A DNA stretch of 64,000 nt from Mesorhizobium sp. M2A.F.Ca.ET.046.03.2.1 (GTDB taxonomy: Bacteria; Pseudomonadota; Alphaproteobacteria; Rhizobiales; Rhizobiaceae), in contig NZ_CP034449.1 in assembly GCF_003952425.1 (NCBI RefSeq), positions 186,001 to 250,000 of the forward strand, written 5' to 3'. Shown here piece after piece: positions 15,670 to 24,490 of this stretch (position 1 is the stretch's first letter; every line of letters begins with the position of its first letter). Below the pieces are notes generated by a model. That model saw only the letters and a list, made by a program, of their open reading frames with translations. It did not search any database and had not been told where the DNA came from. A program made the translations under genes and the position numbers.

Positions 15670-16793
15670 GTGCCCGCCCCATCCTGGTGACGGGCGGCGC
15701 CGGCTTCATCGGCGGCCACACCTGCAAGCAGCTGGCGGCGGCCGGCTACCTGCCGGTGGTCTACGACAATCTCAGCCGCGGCAACGAGAAAGCGGTGGCC
15801 TGGGGGCCGCTGGTGGTCGGCGATATCCGCGACCGCGGCGCGCTCGAGCGGGCCATCGCCAGCCACAGGCCGCAGGCGGTCGTCCACTTCGCCGCGCTCG
15901 CCTATGTCGGCGAGTCGGTCAGTGACCCGGCGGACTATTATTCGGTCAATGTCGCCGGCACGATCGCCGTGCTCGAGGCCGCGCGGGCGAACGGCATCGG
16001 CAACATCATCTTCTCCTCCAGCTGCGCGACCTATGGCATGCCCGAGGCGCTGCCCGTGCGCGAGACCTCGTCGCAGAACCCGATCAGCCCTTACGGCCGC
16101 AGCAAGCTGATGGGCGAACAGATCATCAAGGACCATGCCGCGGCCTATGGGATGAAATACGCGATCCTGCGCTACTTCAACGCCTGCGGCGCCGACCCCG
16201 ACGGCGAGCTTGGCGAATGGCACACGCCGGAAACCCATCTCATTCCCAGGGTGTTGATGGCGGCGTCCGGCATGATCGAGGCGATCGAGGTTTTCGGCAC
16301 CGACTACGAGACAGCGGACGGCACCTGCGTGCGCGACTACATCCATGTCGGCGACCTCGCCCGGGCGCATCTCAAGGCCCTCATGCATCTGGAGGCCGGC
16401 GGCAAAAGCCTTGCTGTCAACCTTGGCACCGGCCGCGGGGTCTCGATCAGGCAGATCATGGAGGCGGTCGAGCGGATCACATCGCGGCCGGTCCCGGTCA
16501 TGTACAAGGCGCGACGCCCCGGCGATCCGGCCGGGCTTTTCGCCGACCCCGGCCTTGCCCGCGAACAGCTGGGCTTCGTGGCGCAACTTTCCGACATCGA
16601 CACTATCGTCAGGACGGCCGCACCCTTTTTCGGGCTCGGTCCGGCCTTGCGCGATTCCGGCGCTTCGGCCGCCATGCCGCGCGCATTGCGCGCGCCGCGC
16701 GGCGCGAACGTCAATCAGAAACGCCGGCCCGCAAGGCCGGCGGTCGGCCCTGTGAGTAATGTGTCGGGGCGCGGGCTCGCTGAGTTCGGCTAA
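15666..16793 (+). CDS. galE: UDP-glucose 4-epimerase
   Basis: A 375-residue GalE that interconverts UDP-glucose and UDP-galactose. GGAGFIGGH lies at 10-18, FSSSCATYG holds the catalytic Ser at about 118, and Tyr143-x3-Lys147 is in SPYGRSK. GalE proteins are normally about 330 residues; here roughly 45 extra residues of basic, low-complexity sequence follow the fold. It starts in the ATGA overlap with the UDP-xylose synthase gene, so both sugar nucleotides are made from one transcript. Confidence 0.94.
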   Translation: MSARPILVTGGAGFIGGHTCKQLAAAGYLPVVYDNLSRGNEKAVAWGPLVVGDIRDRGALERAIASHRPQAVVHFAALAYVGESVSDPADYYSVNVAGTIAVLEAARANGIGNIIFSSSCATYGMPEALPVRETSSQNPISPYGRSKLMGEQIIKDHAAAYGMKYAILRYFNACGADPDGELGEWHTPETHLIPRVLMAASGMIEAIEVFGTDYETADGTCVRDYIHVGDLARAHLKALMHLEAGGKSLAVNLGTGRGVSIRQIMEAVERITSRPVPVMYKARRPGDPAGLFADPGLAREQLGFVAQLSDIDTIVRTAAPFFGLGPALRDSGASAAMPRALRAPRGANVNQKRRPARPAVGPVSNVSGRGLAEFG

Positions 16794-16825
16794 GGCCGGC
16801 TCAGCGAGCCTCCACTTTCCAGATC

Positions 16826-16871
16826 CAGCGTCACGCTTGCTCGGCCCAAAATTGGCCGAGCATTGACGCTG
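16826..16871. terminator. long hairpin between convergent galE and DUF995 genes
   Basis: CAGCGTCA and GCTCGGCC pair with GGCCGAGC and TGACGCTG around a 7-base loop. There is no T run, but its place between two convergent stop codons suits a bidirectional transcription barrier. Confidence 0.6.
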
Positions 16872-16873
16872 CG

Positions 16874-17482
16874 TCAGCTCTTGGTGTCGATCAATTTGCG
16901 GGCAGCTTCAAATTGAGCACCCTTGGTGTTGCCCGCCTCGAACTTCTGGTGCTCGTCGGCGGGATCGTCCTTGGCGTGCTTGAAATCATACCACGTGCCA
17001 TCGGGATCCTTGCGCTGCTCGATGTTGCCCTTGTCGACACGATGGCTGTAGCAGGTACGCTGCGGCTTGGTGGAGTAGGTCTTGGACCGCCAGGCAAGTT
17101 CCATGCACATCTTGCCCTTTTCCGTTACCAGCCAGCGGCCTTCGCCGACGGCCGGCGAATCTTCCCCCTTCGTCCAGGCATGCAGGCGCCTGTCCATTCC
17201 GAAATAGGCGGCGCCGTTCTTCCAGTTCCAGGTGCGGTCGGCGTAGAGAAGCTGCAGCTCGAAAGCCGTCGGAGCAATGTCGGGCTTGGCAGCGGCCTCG
17301 ACGGCCGCACCGGTCTTCGCCGGAGCCGCGCCGGCGGCGCCGCTAAAAGCAAGCTGGCCGCAGGCGACCAGGAGCGGAACCAGCCAGCCGCCTCTGGCAA
17401 GCCGATCGGCCCTGCTCAACTCAAGTCGACTCCGTTCGGATGCCGAAGTGGCTTCAGCTGTCGTTCCGATGCGCGTGCACAT
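16874..17482 (-). CDS. DUF995 exported protein (paralogue 1)
   Basis: 202 residues. A signal-like hydrophobic segment at about 34-52 follows a basic N-terminus. The rest is a DUF995 domain: FELQLLYADRTWNWKNGAAYF, then WTKGEDSPAVGEGRWLVTE, CMELAW, and CYSHR...WYDFKH. A second DUF995 protein is encoded at 25531-26031, on the far side of the same locus. DUF995 is largely restricted to Rhizobiales and is often near exopolysaccharide genes; no activity is known. The start at 17482 is likely but not certain. Confidence 0.83.
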   Translation of the reverse strand: MCTRIGTTAEATSASERSRLELSRADRLARGGWLVPLLVACGQLAFSGAAGAAPAKTGAAVEAAAKPDIAPTAFELQLLYADRTWNWKNGAAYFGMDRRLHAWTKGEDSPAVGEGRWLVTEKGKMCMELAWRSKTYSTKPQRTCYSHRVDKGNIEQRKDPDGTWYDFKHAKDDPADEHQKFEAGNTKGAQFEAARKLIDTKS

Positions 17483-18067
17483 ATCAATACCCCCTCTCGA
17501 CCCCGACACGGCGGGGCCGATGAACCATGATCTGGAAGATGTTTCTTCGGGGCCTGCCGCGAGCCGTCACGATGCCCGGGCCTGTCGGCCCAATGGCGGC
17601 GCGATCAGCGCCCTTGAGCCTATTAACAGCCGCGCGCGGCCCGATGTCAACTGAGTCGAGGCCCAAGTGATCACTACAAGCCGTTAGTTAACCAGGGATA
17701 TTACAATGTTGTATAGTCTGACCTTGCCTGGGCGATTGGATGTCGCCAGAATAGCTTCGGCAGGGGGCTGCTCCACATGTTAGACAGCGCAGAAACAAGT
17801 GAGTTGCGAGGCGCGACGGCCGGCGGCAAGCCGAGACTGTTGCCGCTGGCAATGGTTCGTCGAACCTCATGACGCAGTGATCGACCACCTCGACAAGACT
17901 GCGACCAAGCTTGTGGATTCGGATACGATGCTGGTCTATAGGATCACCCGCCCGTGACGGCGCGCCCGTCGAGCCGCGTCGGCGAAGCGACCCGCGGATA
18001 AAGGCGTGAATTGTCGAACCACCGGATAAGCCGCTCCAACGCGGCGGTGGCGCCATCGGAGAATTGG
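17483..18067. other. intergenic region upstream of the flippase-GT2 operon
   Basis: About 585 bases. A TTAACCAGGGATATT sequence (near 17686-17700) resembles a CtrA box with a degenerate second half. A 31-codon frame starts at 17777 but has only a weak ribosome site and no recognised match, so I do not call it. No RNA motif was identified. Confidence 0.45.
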
Positions 18068-18985
18068 TTGAAGCGAGCGATATCGATAATCGTCACACTG
18101 GCGCTGCTGGCATGGCTTGCCAGCGATCAGCGCTGGAAGATGGTTGGCGATGCCTTCGCCTCCATCACGCCCGGCGCCTTCGTGGCGGTCGCGGCAGCGC
18201 TGTTCGTCACCTATGTGCTCAGGGCGCTGCGCGTCTGCGACGAGTTCCGCGACGATGTGAACGGCCGCTTCGGCGCCGCGCTGCGTATCATCCTGATCCA
18301 CAATGCCATGATCAACGTCGTTCCCTTCCGCGGCGGCGAGACGGCCTTTCCGATCCTGTTGCGTCAGGTGTTCGGCGTGTCGATCGTGCGCGCCAGCGCC
18401 TCTCTTCTCTGGTTCAGGCTGCAGGACGCTTTCGTCGTCGGCGTGCTGGCCTGCCTCGTTTGGCCGGGCCTCCATCTGGCGCTGCGGGCCGCCGGCATTG
18501 CGGCGCTGATCGCCGCCGCCTGGTACCTGCCGCGCTGGGCCCGCGCGCCGCACAACTGGACAGCCGGCGGCAGGATCGTCTCCAAGCTCGGCAAATTGCG
18601 CGACATCTTCACTGAGGCGACGGGGCGCTCGCGCTATGGCTGGTGGTGGACGATCGCCAACTGGGCGCTGAAGCTCGGCGTGCAGGGCTGGCTGCTCGCC
18701 ATGCTGCTCAACACCTCGTTCCAGACCGCCTTTCCCGGCGCCGTCGGCGCGGAGGCAGCCGCCATCCTGCCAGTGCAGGGCGTCGCCGGCTTCGGCACCT
18801 ATGAGGCGGGCGCCGCCGCGGCGCTGCTCTATTCCGGCATTGCCATGAAGGACGGCTTGCAGGCGGCGCTCGCGCTGCATCTCTTCATCCTGTGCTCGGC
18901 GGTCGCAACCGGTGCGATCGCCTGGCTGTTCCCCTCGAAATCGACGCTGCCGGAAACCCCGGCGGCGGGACCGGCAAGGAAATGA
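18068..18985 (+). CDS. flippase-like membrane protein (LPG synthase TM / UPF0104 family)
   Basis: About 305 residues and seven or eight membrane helices, with the family's NVVPFRGGETAFPILLRQ near residue 80 and VQGVAGFGTYEAG near residue 245. These proteins share the flippase domain of MprF and often accompany DPM-like glycosyltransferases. A TTG at 18068 is preceded by GGAG at a good distance; a TTG at 18011 would add 19 residues. It overlaps the GT2 gene by four bases, so a joint role in moving or using a lipid-linked sugar is likely. Confidence 0.82.
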   Translation: MKRAISIIVTLALLAWLASDQRWKMVGDAFASITPGAFVAVAAALFVTYVLRALRVCDEFRDDVNGRFGAALRIILIHNAMINVVPFRGGETAFPILLRQVFGVSIVRASASLLWFRLQDAFVVGVLACLVWPGLHLALRAAGIAALIAAAWYLPRWARAPHNWTAGGRIVSKLGKLRDIFTEATGRSRYGWWWTIANWALKLGVQGWLLAMLLNTSFQTAFPGAVGAEAAAILPVQGVAGFGTYEAGAAAALLYSGIAMKDGLQAALALHLFILCSAVATGAIAWLFPSKSTLPETPAAGPARK

Positions 18986-20070
18986 CCGCCATGAACGTGC
19001 TTCCCATCCCCGCATCGGGATTGCCCGAGGGCGCCGTCATGCCCGAGCACAAGCTTTCCATCGTCATCCCGATGTATAACGAGGCCGACAATGTCGAGCC
19101 GCTGCTTGTGCGCATCCATCAGGCGATGGAGAATTACAGCCAGCCATGGGAGGTGGTGCTGGTCGACGACGGCAGCACCGACGCCACCCCCGCCGAGATC
19201 CGCCGGCTGGCGGCGCAGTACGGGCCGTATGTGCATGGCGTGGAGCTGGTGCGCAACTACAAGCAGACCGCCGCCATGCAGGCTGGCCTCGACGCCGCGC
19301 GCGGCGATGTCATCGCGACGCTCGACGGCGATCTGCAGAACGACCCCTTCGACATTCCGCGCATGGTCTATCGCTTGCTGACCGAGGATCTCGACCTCGT
19401 CGCCGGCTGGCGCAAGGACCGCAAGGAAGGGTTCTGGTTGCGCCGCCTGCCGTCCCGCATCGCCAACAGGCTGATCGCGCGGGTCACCGGCGTTAAGCTC
19501 AAGGACTATGGCTGCAGCCTGAAAGTGTTCCGCGGCAGCGTCATCCGCAGCGTGCGGCTCTATGGCGAGATGCACCGCTTCATCCCGGCGTGGCTCGCGA
19601 CGGTGACGACGCCGCGACGCATAGCCGAGGAAGTGGTGACCCATCACGCCCGCATCCACGGCCAGTCGAAATACGGTATCTCACGTACCTTCCGTGTGGT
19701 GCTGGACCTCGTCTTCATGTTCTTCTTCCTGCGCTATCGCACGCGGCCCGGCCATTTCTTCGGCGGCATCGGCATCGTGCTCGGAGTGCTCGGCTCGCTG
19801 ATCCTGGCCTATCTCTTCGCGATCAAGGTTTTCTGGGGGCAGGATATCGGCACCAGGCCGATGCTGATCACCGGCTTCTTCCTGGTGATCGCCGGGCTGC
19901 AGGCGGTGACGTCGGGCGTGCTGGCCGAGATGCTGTCACGCGTCTATCTCGAGGCCAACGGCGCGCTCGCCTACGTGGCGCGGCCGCAGCCCGCGCATGG
20001 CGAGGGTGACGGCTGGCACTGGCCGAGCAAGGCGGCTGTTGTCGAAAAGCCGAAGGCGCGTCGGAAGTAA
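18982..20070 (+). CDS. ArnC/DPM1-type GT2 glycosyltransferase with membrane tail
   Basis: A 362-residue family 2 glycosyltransferase. The nucleotide-sugar motif VVLVDDGSTD is at 58-67, the metal-binding DGD at 115-117, and two to three membrane helices follow in the last third. This shape is that of ArnC/DPM-type enzymes, which put a sugar on undecaprenyl phosphate. It starts in the ATGA overlap with the flippase-like gene, preceded by AAGGA. The longer upstream frame is the flippase gene read in another frame. Confidence 0.9.
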   Translation: MTAMNVLPIPASGLPEGAVMPEHKLSIVIPMYNEADNVEPLLVRIHQAMENYSQPWEVVLVDDGSTDATPAEIRRLAAQYGPYVHGVELVRNYKQTAAMQAGLDAARGDVIATLDGDLQNDPFDIPRMVYRLLTEDLDLVAGWRKDRKEGFWLRRLPSRIANRLIARVTGVKLKDYGCSLKVFRGSVIRSVRLYGEMHRFIPAWLATVTTPRRIAEEVVTHHARIHGQSKYGISRTFRVVLDLVFMFFFLRYRTRPGHFFGGIGIVLGVLGSLILAYLFAIKVFWGQDIGTRPMLITGFFLVIAGLQAVTSGVLAEMLSRVYLEANGALAYVARPQPAHGEGDGWHWPSKAAVVEKPKARRK

Positions 20071-20196
20071 TCCCGCCGGCGTCCGTCGGCCGGAACCGCA
20101 ACGGGCGAGCAACCGAAGGGCAAGAGGCAGCGTGCCGTCAGCACGCAAATACCCTCTTGCCCCGCGATCACGCCCCCCGGCGACGGATTGGGTGGG

Positions 20197-20601
20197 TTAG
20201 CGCGCCCGGCAGGCCGAGCGCTGGCCGAAGCCACTCGGGCCGCAGATCCACGGCGAATGGCCAAGCAGCGGACCGACGCTGCCCATGCTGTAGGAAATCT
20301 TGACGGGCCGTGGCACACGAGCAGGCTGCGGCCGGACGAAGGTGGCATAAGCCTCTTCCCTCACGCGCGTCACGCTGGACGTCTGCGTCAGCGACTTGCG
20401 GTGAACGCGATGCAGCCGATGCTTCATGACATATTGCATCTTCTTTGTGGTGGTGTGGGCTGCCGGGTCGATGCTGATCGAGCTGGTCTTCATCGTGTCC
20501 ATGCTCTGGCAACCGGACCCGATCGAGACCAGTGCAAGAGCGGCAATGGCGCAAGCATATCTCTTGCCTACGGCCGCTGCTTCCTTCATGAAATCGTTCA
20601 T
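20197..20601 (-). CDS. small lipoprotein with C-terminal CGPSGFGQxSxC motif (paralogue 2)
   Basis: 134 residues. MNDFMKEAAAVGKRYACAI leads to a lipobox ending IGSGC at about residue 31. A basic middle part follows (HRLHRVHRKS), and the protein ends WICGPSGFGQRSACRAR. The C-terminal block matches that of the lipoprotein at 13826-14119. AGGGGA precedes the ATG at 20601; 36 in-frame codons upstream have no support. Function is unknown. Confidence 0.8.
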   Translation of the reverse strand: MNDFMKEAAAVGKRYACAIAALALVSIGSGCQSMDTMKTSSISIDPAAHTTTKKMQYVMKHRLHRVHRKSLTQTSSVTRVREEAYATFVRPQPARVPRPVKISYSMGSVGPLLGHSPWICGPSGFGQRSACRAR

Positions 20602-20835
20602 TGTCGTCCCCTGCCACGAAATAAGCGTTGTTTTCGCGCGGATATATTCCCTCTTTGCTTGGCTTCCGCGCCACGCGAACGGCTCGCCGCCATTCACATC
20701 ATGGCTCAATATTAGAGGGGACTTATTAAAATTCGTGCAAACGAGATGATGAGCGCGGTCTTTCGCGACTCTATCGACTATTATTAAAATGCGAACGTTT
20801 ATTTCGGCAGCCGCTCTTTCCGCCCAAGCCGACGG

Positions 20836-21894
20836 TCAATTTCTGGCCAGCGTAGCTGTGTAGGACAGTCTCGCCTTCAGGCGGCTCAACGGTTGTTCCA
20901 ACAAGTGCCAGGAGGTCGCGGCAGCCGCGACCGTGACCAGGCCCGCAATCACGAACCGGATCGGACCGAGCGGAGGAAACTGCGTCTCGAAGGATTCGCA
21001 GAACAGGAAGACGACGGCCAGTGCGGGGAAATGATAAAGATAGATCCCGTAGCTGATACGGCCCAGATATCGCAAAACGGAGTTCTCTGCCAGTCGCTTG
21101 ATCAGGCCCTTGGCACCTGCGCTCGCCCAACACACGACAGCGACCAAAGGTACGACCGTCAGGAAGTCGCCGAGGACGAAGTTGAACATGGCCGCCTGCA
21201 GCGTGAATGAAACCGCCACGATGGCGATGGCCGCGACGCTTGCTATCGCCAGTCTCCACCGCAGCACATCGGTCAGTCGATTGGAAGCTTCGATCGCCGC
21301 GAGAAGGGCGCCGGCGCCCAAAGCGTCAAACGCGGCCGGCGTCAGCACGTAACGGGCCGGCCCTTCCGGAAGATAGAACATGATGGCTGCCCGAAAGGCG
21401 ACTGCCGCAAGGATGACCCCAATCAGCGTCGGGATTAGTGTTTGACGAGGGCTCAGTACGATCAGCAGCGGCCAAAACAAATAAAACTGCTCCTCGACGC
21501 TCAAACTCCACAGATGGGCGAGCTGCCAGGGGTCCCAGTTACCGTTTAGCGCAAACAAGACATTGGAGAGGTAGGCAGCGTGCCAGGGCAACGATGTCCG
21601 GATTTCGGGCAAGAAGGCGGCCGCCAAGGTCAGCATCACGTAATATGCCGGAAAAATCCTCAGGGCCCGCCGCAGATAGAAGACCAGGATGACTCCGAGA
21701 GCGCCCTGCGATCGGGCCACTTCTTTCGATCGGATCAAGATACCCGTGATCAGGTAACCGCTGATAACAAAAAACAGCCGAACACCATAATGCCCCCAGG
21801 GTGAGGCTTCATCCCAGAAGTGCGAGTACATGACGGCGAATACAGCAACCGCTCGCAGCGAGTCTATCTGCGGCCTATACTCGGGATTAGGCAT
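20836..21894 (-). CDS. acyltransferase 3 (AT3) family membrane O-acyltransferase
   Basis: 352 residues and about ten membrane helices. The N-terminal PQIDSLRAVAVFAVMYSHF carries the His of the AT3 active site, and GVRLFFVISGYLITGIL and HLWSLSVEEQFYLFWP are family hallmarks. AT3 enzymes such as ExoZ and OafA O-acylate surface sugars from cytoplasmic acyl-CoA. Here it should decorate the polysaccharide made by neighbouring genes. Confidence 0.92.
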   Translation of the reverse strand: MPNPEYRPQIDSLRAVAVFAVMYSHFWDEASPWGHYGVRLFFVISGYLITGILIRSKEVARSQGALGVILVFYLRRALRIFPAYYVMLTLAAAFLPEIRTSLPWHAAYLSNVLFALNGNWDPWQLAHLWSLSVEEQFYLFWPLLIVLSPRQTLIPTLIGVILAAVAFRAAIMFYLPEGPARYVLTPAAFDALGAGALLAAIEASNRLTDVLRWRLAIASVAAIAIVAVSFTLQAAMFNFVLGDFLTVVPLVAVVCWASAGAKGLIKRLAENSVLRYLGRISYGIYLYHFPALAVVFLFCESFETQFPPLGPIRFVIAGLVTVAAAATSWHLLEQPLSRLKARLSYTATLARN

Positions 21895-22072
21895 GATGGT
21901 GAGCAGGAGATGCCCGCTTGCCAGGGCTTAGCGTCGTCGCGTCCAGACTAATCACACGCATTCGCGCGCGACGACGACCACCAAAGAAGCGAGTCCGCCG
22001 AATAGGATTTGAACTATGAACGACAGCTGTCTCCGGGCATTCCATTCGACCATTCATTCGACTCTTGAGGCT

Positions 22073-23944
22073 TCATTCACCCCAACCGGGATCAAAGCGG
22101 AACCTTTGGCTTCCGAGCTCGCCGCGGCCTGCACCGGAAACCGGATACGTGACCTTGACGATGTGTAGGCCGGCGCCCTGCTGCAGTCCATATATGCCTT
22201 GCAGCCCGCGATCGTAAAATCCCGCCAGCGGGATTAATACGGCGACGGCGGCGAGCGATCCTTGCAGGGCAAACTTGCCTACGTTTTGCCGCAGCGAAAT
22301 CTTGTTCTCTGTCAGATGCTTGCCAACTATCACCACGACCAGCAATCCGTAGATCGTCGCATTGAACGCGGCCAACCAGTAGAAACCGAGGGCCCTCGAA
22401 GGATGCTCCACAAGAAGAACCGGCAACGAAGCACCAACCGCAAGCAGGGCGTATGGCACGATGACGCGGGCGGGCAGAAGGTGTTTTGGGCCGCTGCCTT
22501 TTGGAGTGACGCGGAAATCGACGAATGACTTGGTCAGATAATCGCGAACCGATGCCAGCGTTCCTGCCATCACCCAGGGCCAGCGCGCGAACAGATGGAA
22601 GAGTGTCCCTTCCCAACTGACAGCCTTCGCCGAGAATGGACGCGAGAGACCTAACCTCTTTAGAAAGATCACCAGAGCAATCGGGATGGCCGCGCTTGGC
22701 ATATAGTAGAAAAGGAATTCCGGATACGCCACGTTGGCAAAATTGTCGCCCGACAAAAGCGCGTAGATCGGCATGATATATGTCGCCATCGCGAACAAGG
22801 CGAACATGGGATACCAGAGCTGGCAGAATACGAACTGCCGTCTGAGCCTCGGGCTGAGCTTGGACAGATATGTCGGCGTGTATTCAAGCAGGATGGTCGT
22901 CAAGCTACGCGACCATTGGAATTCCTGAGTAATCAGATCGGCGAAAGTCTGCGGACCGTCGCCATTCGCGATTGCATCGATGGCATGGACGCCGCGCCAT
23001 CCGGCGGCGTTGATCAGCATCGAGGTTGAATGGTCCTCGGCCAGTTCAGGACCCAGCCCACCAGCTTGCCGCAACGCAATGGTGCGCACGGCATAATGCG
23101 AACCGATGCAGAGCGGGGCGCCGTTGCTGGTGTAGCCGGATTGCAGGGGGCCGTGGAGCATACCTTCCACAAACAGCCGGCCGCGCGCGGCCCAGCTTTC
23201 GTTGGCATTGTTGTCGCAGATACTGGGCGCCGAGACATAGCCGACGGCGGGATCGGCGAAGGGATAAAGGATTTCCCTCAGATAGGTCGGCGTCGGCACG
23301 TGATCGGCGTCCATCTGGGCGACGAAGTCGTAGCGCTCGTAACCGTAGTGGTCGTAAAAGAAGGCCAGATTGCCTTCCTTGCAGCGGGTCCGGCGCGGCC
23401 AGGTCTTGCGGTGATAGTCCTCGCGGCCGCGCCTGGTCGAAATCAGCACGCCATGCGCGTCGCACCAGCGAACCGTCGCCTCGGTCGGATCCTCGTCGGC
23501 AAGCCAGGTGTCGTGCGGATAGTCCTGCGCCAGCATCGCTTCCAATGTGCGCTGCACCACGGCGAAAGGCTCCGACGGCGCCTTGGTGACCACCATGGCG
23601 ACGCGCGAATGCTTCGGGATCATGTGCAGCTTCGACGACTTCCTCGAGGCATGGACGTTGAGCAGGAAATACATCGGCATCAAGGTCAGCCAGGCCAGCA
23701 CGATTGTGGCGAAGGCAAAGGGCCCGACATGATCGATATGCTCGGGCCGCAGCCACCAGGACCAGAAGAAAGCCAGCGCGACGAACCAGGAAGCAAGGCC
23801 AAGCCGCAAGATCAATTGCTGGCGCGGCGTGAGCACCGGCACGAGATAAGGACCCTTGGGGCCGTGGCCGGTCGAAACCGCGCCAGCCTTGCCCATTGAC
23901 GTCGTTTTGCCGCCGACAACGCCGGCATCCCCAGATACGCCCAT
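22073..23944 (-). CDS. cellulose-synthase-like GT2 polysaccharide synthase
   Basis: 623 residues: two membrane helices at about 45-65 and 75-97, a cytoplasmic GT2 domain, and four to five helices at the C-terminal side. DAD at 212-214 binds metal/UDP, ED at 303-304 is the catalytic base position, and QEFQWSRS at 340-347 takes the place of the Q(Q/R)xRW polymerase motif, with Gln in place of Arg. This is the BcsA/hyaluronan-synthase type that polymerises and exports in one step. The ATG at 23944 is used; a GTG nine bases upstream is possible. Confidence 0.88.
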   Translation of the reverse strand: MGVSGDAGVVGGKTTSMGKAGAVSTGHGPKGPYLVPVLTPRQQLILRLGLASWFVALAFFWSWWLRPEHIDHVGPFAFATIVLAWLTLMPMYFLLNVHASRKSSKLHMIPKHSRVAMVVTKAPSEPFAVVQRTLEAMLAQDYPHDTWLADEDPTEATVRWCDAHGVLISTRRGREDYHRKTWPRRTRCKEGNLAFFYDHYGYERYDFVAQMDADHVPTPTYLREILYPFADPAVGYVSAPSICDNNANESWAARGRLFVEGMLHGPLQSGYTSNGAPLCIGSHYAVRTIALRQAGGLGPELAEDHSTSMLINAAGWRGVHAIDAIANGDGPQTFADLITQEFQWSRSLTTILLEYTPTYLSKLSPRLRRQFVFCQLWYPMFALFAMATYIMPIYALLSGDNFANVAYPEFLFYYMPSAAIPIALVIFLKRLGLSRPFSAKAVSWEGTLFHLFARWPWVMAGTLASVRDYLTKSFVDFRVTPKGSGPKHLLPARVIVPYALLAVGASLPVLLVEHPSRALGFYWLAAFNATIYGLLVVVIVGKHLTENKISLRQNVGKFALQGSLAAVAVLIPLAGFYDRGLQGIYGLQQGAGLHIVKVTYPVSGAGRGELGSQRFRFDPGWGE

Positions 23945-24189
23945 ACTACCCACGCCCTGTCCGCCCGGCTGAGCCGGTCGAACGCATTCATCCCCGCTAC
24001 AGAATCAGCTTGAGCTAATGCAGTGTCAACAGAATTAGGTTTTCGTTAACCAAGCTTATTGGAAACTGGTTAACCAACCGCGGCTTCCGCGACCTTCACG
24101 GTCGGCGCGCGGCCGCAACGCCCGGCTGAGGTGAAACGCACGGGGCCAGCGCGAGCCACCTTCCGTTAACCATACCGGCAGCTATAAGG

Positions 24190-24204
24190 TTAAGTAACGG
24201 TTAA
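24190..24204 (+). promoter_or_regulatory. full CtrA-type box TTAA-N7-TTAA
   Basis: TTAA-GTAACGG-TTAA matches the alphaproteobacterial CtrA consensus exactly. It lies six bases before TTGACT (24211-24216), a candidate -35, as in CtrA-activated promoters. Confidence 0.6.
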
Positions 24205-24231
24205 TTGCGCTTGACTCTCGCCGAGCATAGG

Positions 24232-24245
24232 CTCTCATATGAGAG
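24232..24245. promoter_or_regulatory. 14-base palindrome overlapping the candidate -10
   Basis: CTCTCATATGAGAG is a perfect dyad 16-29 bases after TTGACT. It would cover the -10 region, so it could be a repressor site acting against the upstream box. Confidence 0.45.
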
Positions 24246-24490
24246 AGGGTTAATATCGTAATGTTGACGCGAATTTGTGAGTATCGCGGCGACCTCGTCT
24301 CAAGATCCAGCTATAGAGGTTGGAGAGACCACAATAACGGACGGCACAGCGTAGAACGTGCCAGTTCTAGTCGCTCAGAAAACCCGCATCACGTCGGCAA
24401 ACCGATATTGGGTTTGCGTGCCGGCTTCAGTCGGCACGTTGTGGCAAGCTTCAAGGTCCAGCGGGACATTGAAGCCCATCGGAGGCGGGT

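Larger units (their letters stand above)
23945..24490. other. divergent control region between the synthase and glycanase genes
   Basis: 546 bases holding several TTAAC sequences (24046, 24070, 24164), one full TTAA-N7-TTAA box, a TTGACT and a 14-base palindrome. No protein gene is supported; a 77-codon frame from 24261 runs into the glycanase start and lacks homology. Confidence 0.55.

Noticed and set aside
17777..17872. 31-codon frame in the flippase-operon leader
   Set aside because: A weak ribosome site and no recognised relatives; cannot be supported.
17936..19015. Open frame of 359 codons on the minus strand
   Set aside because: It is antisense to the flippase-like gene; no domain was recognised.
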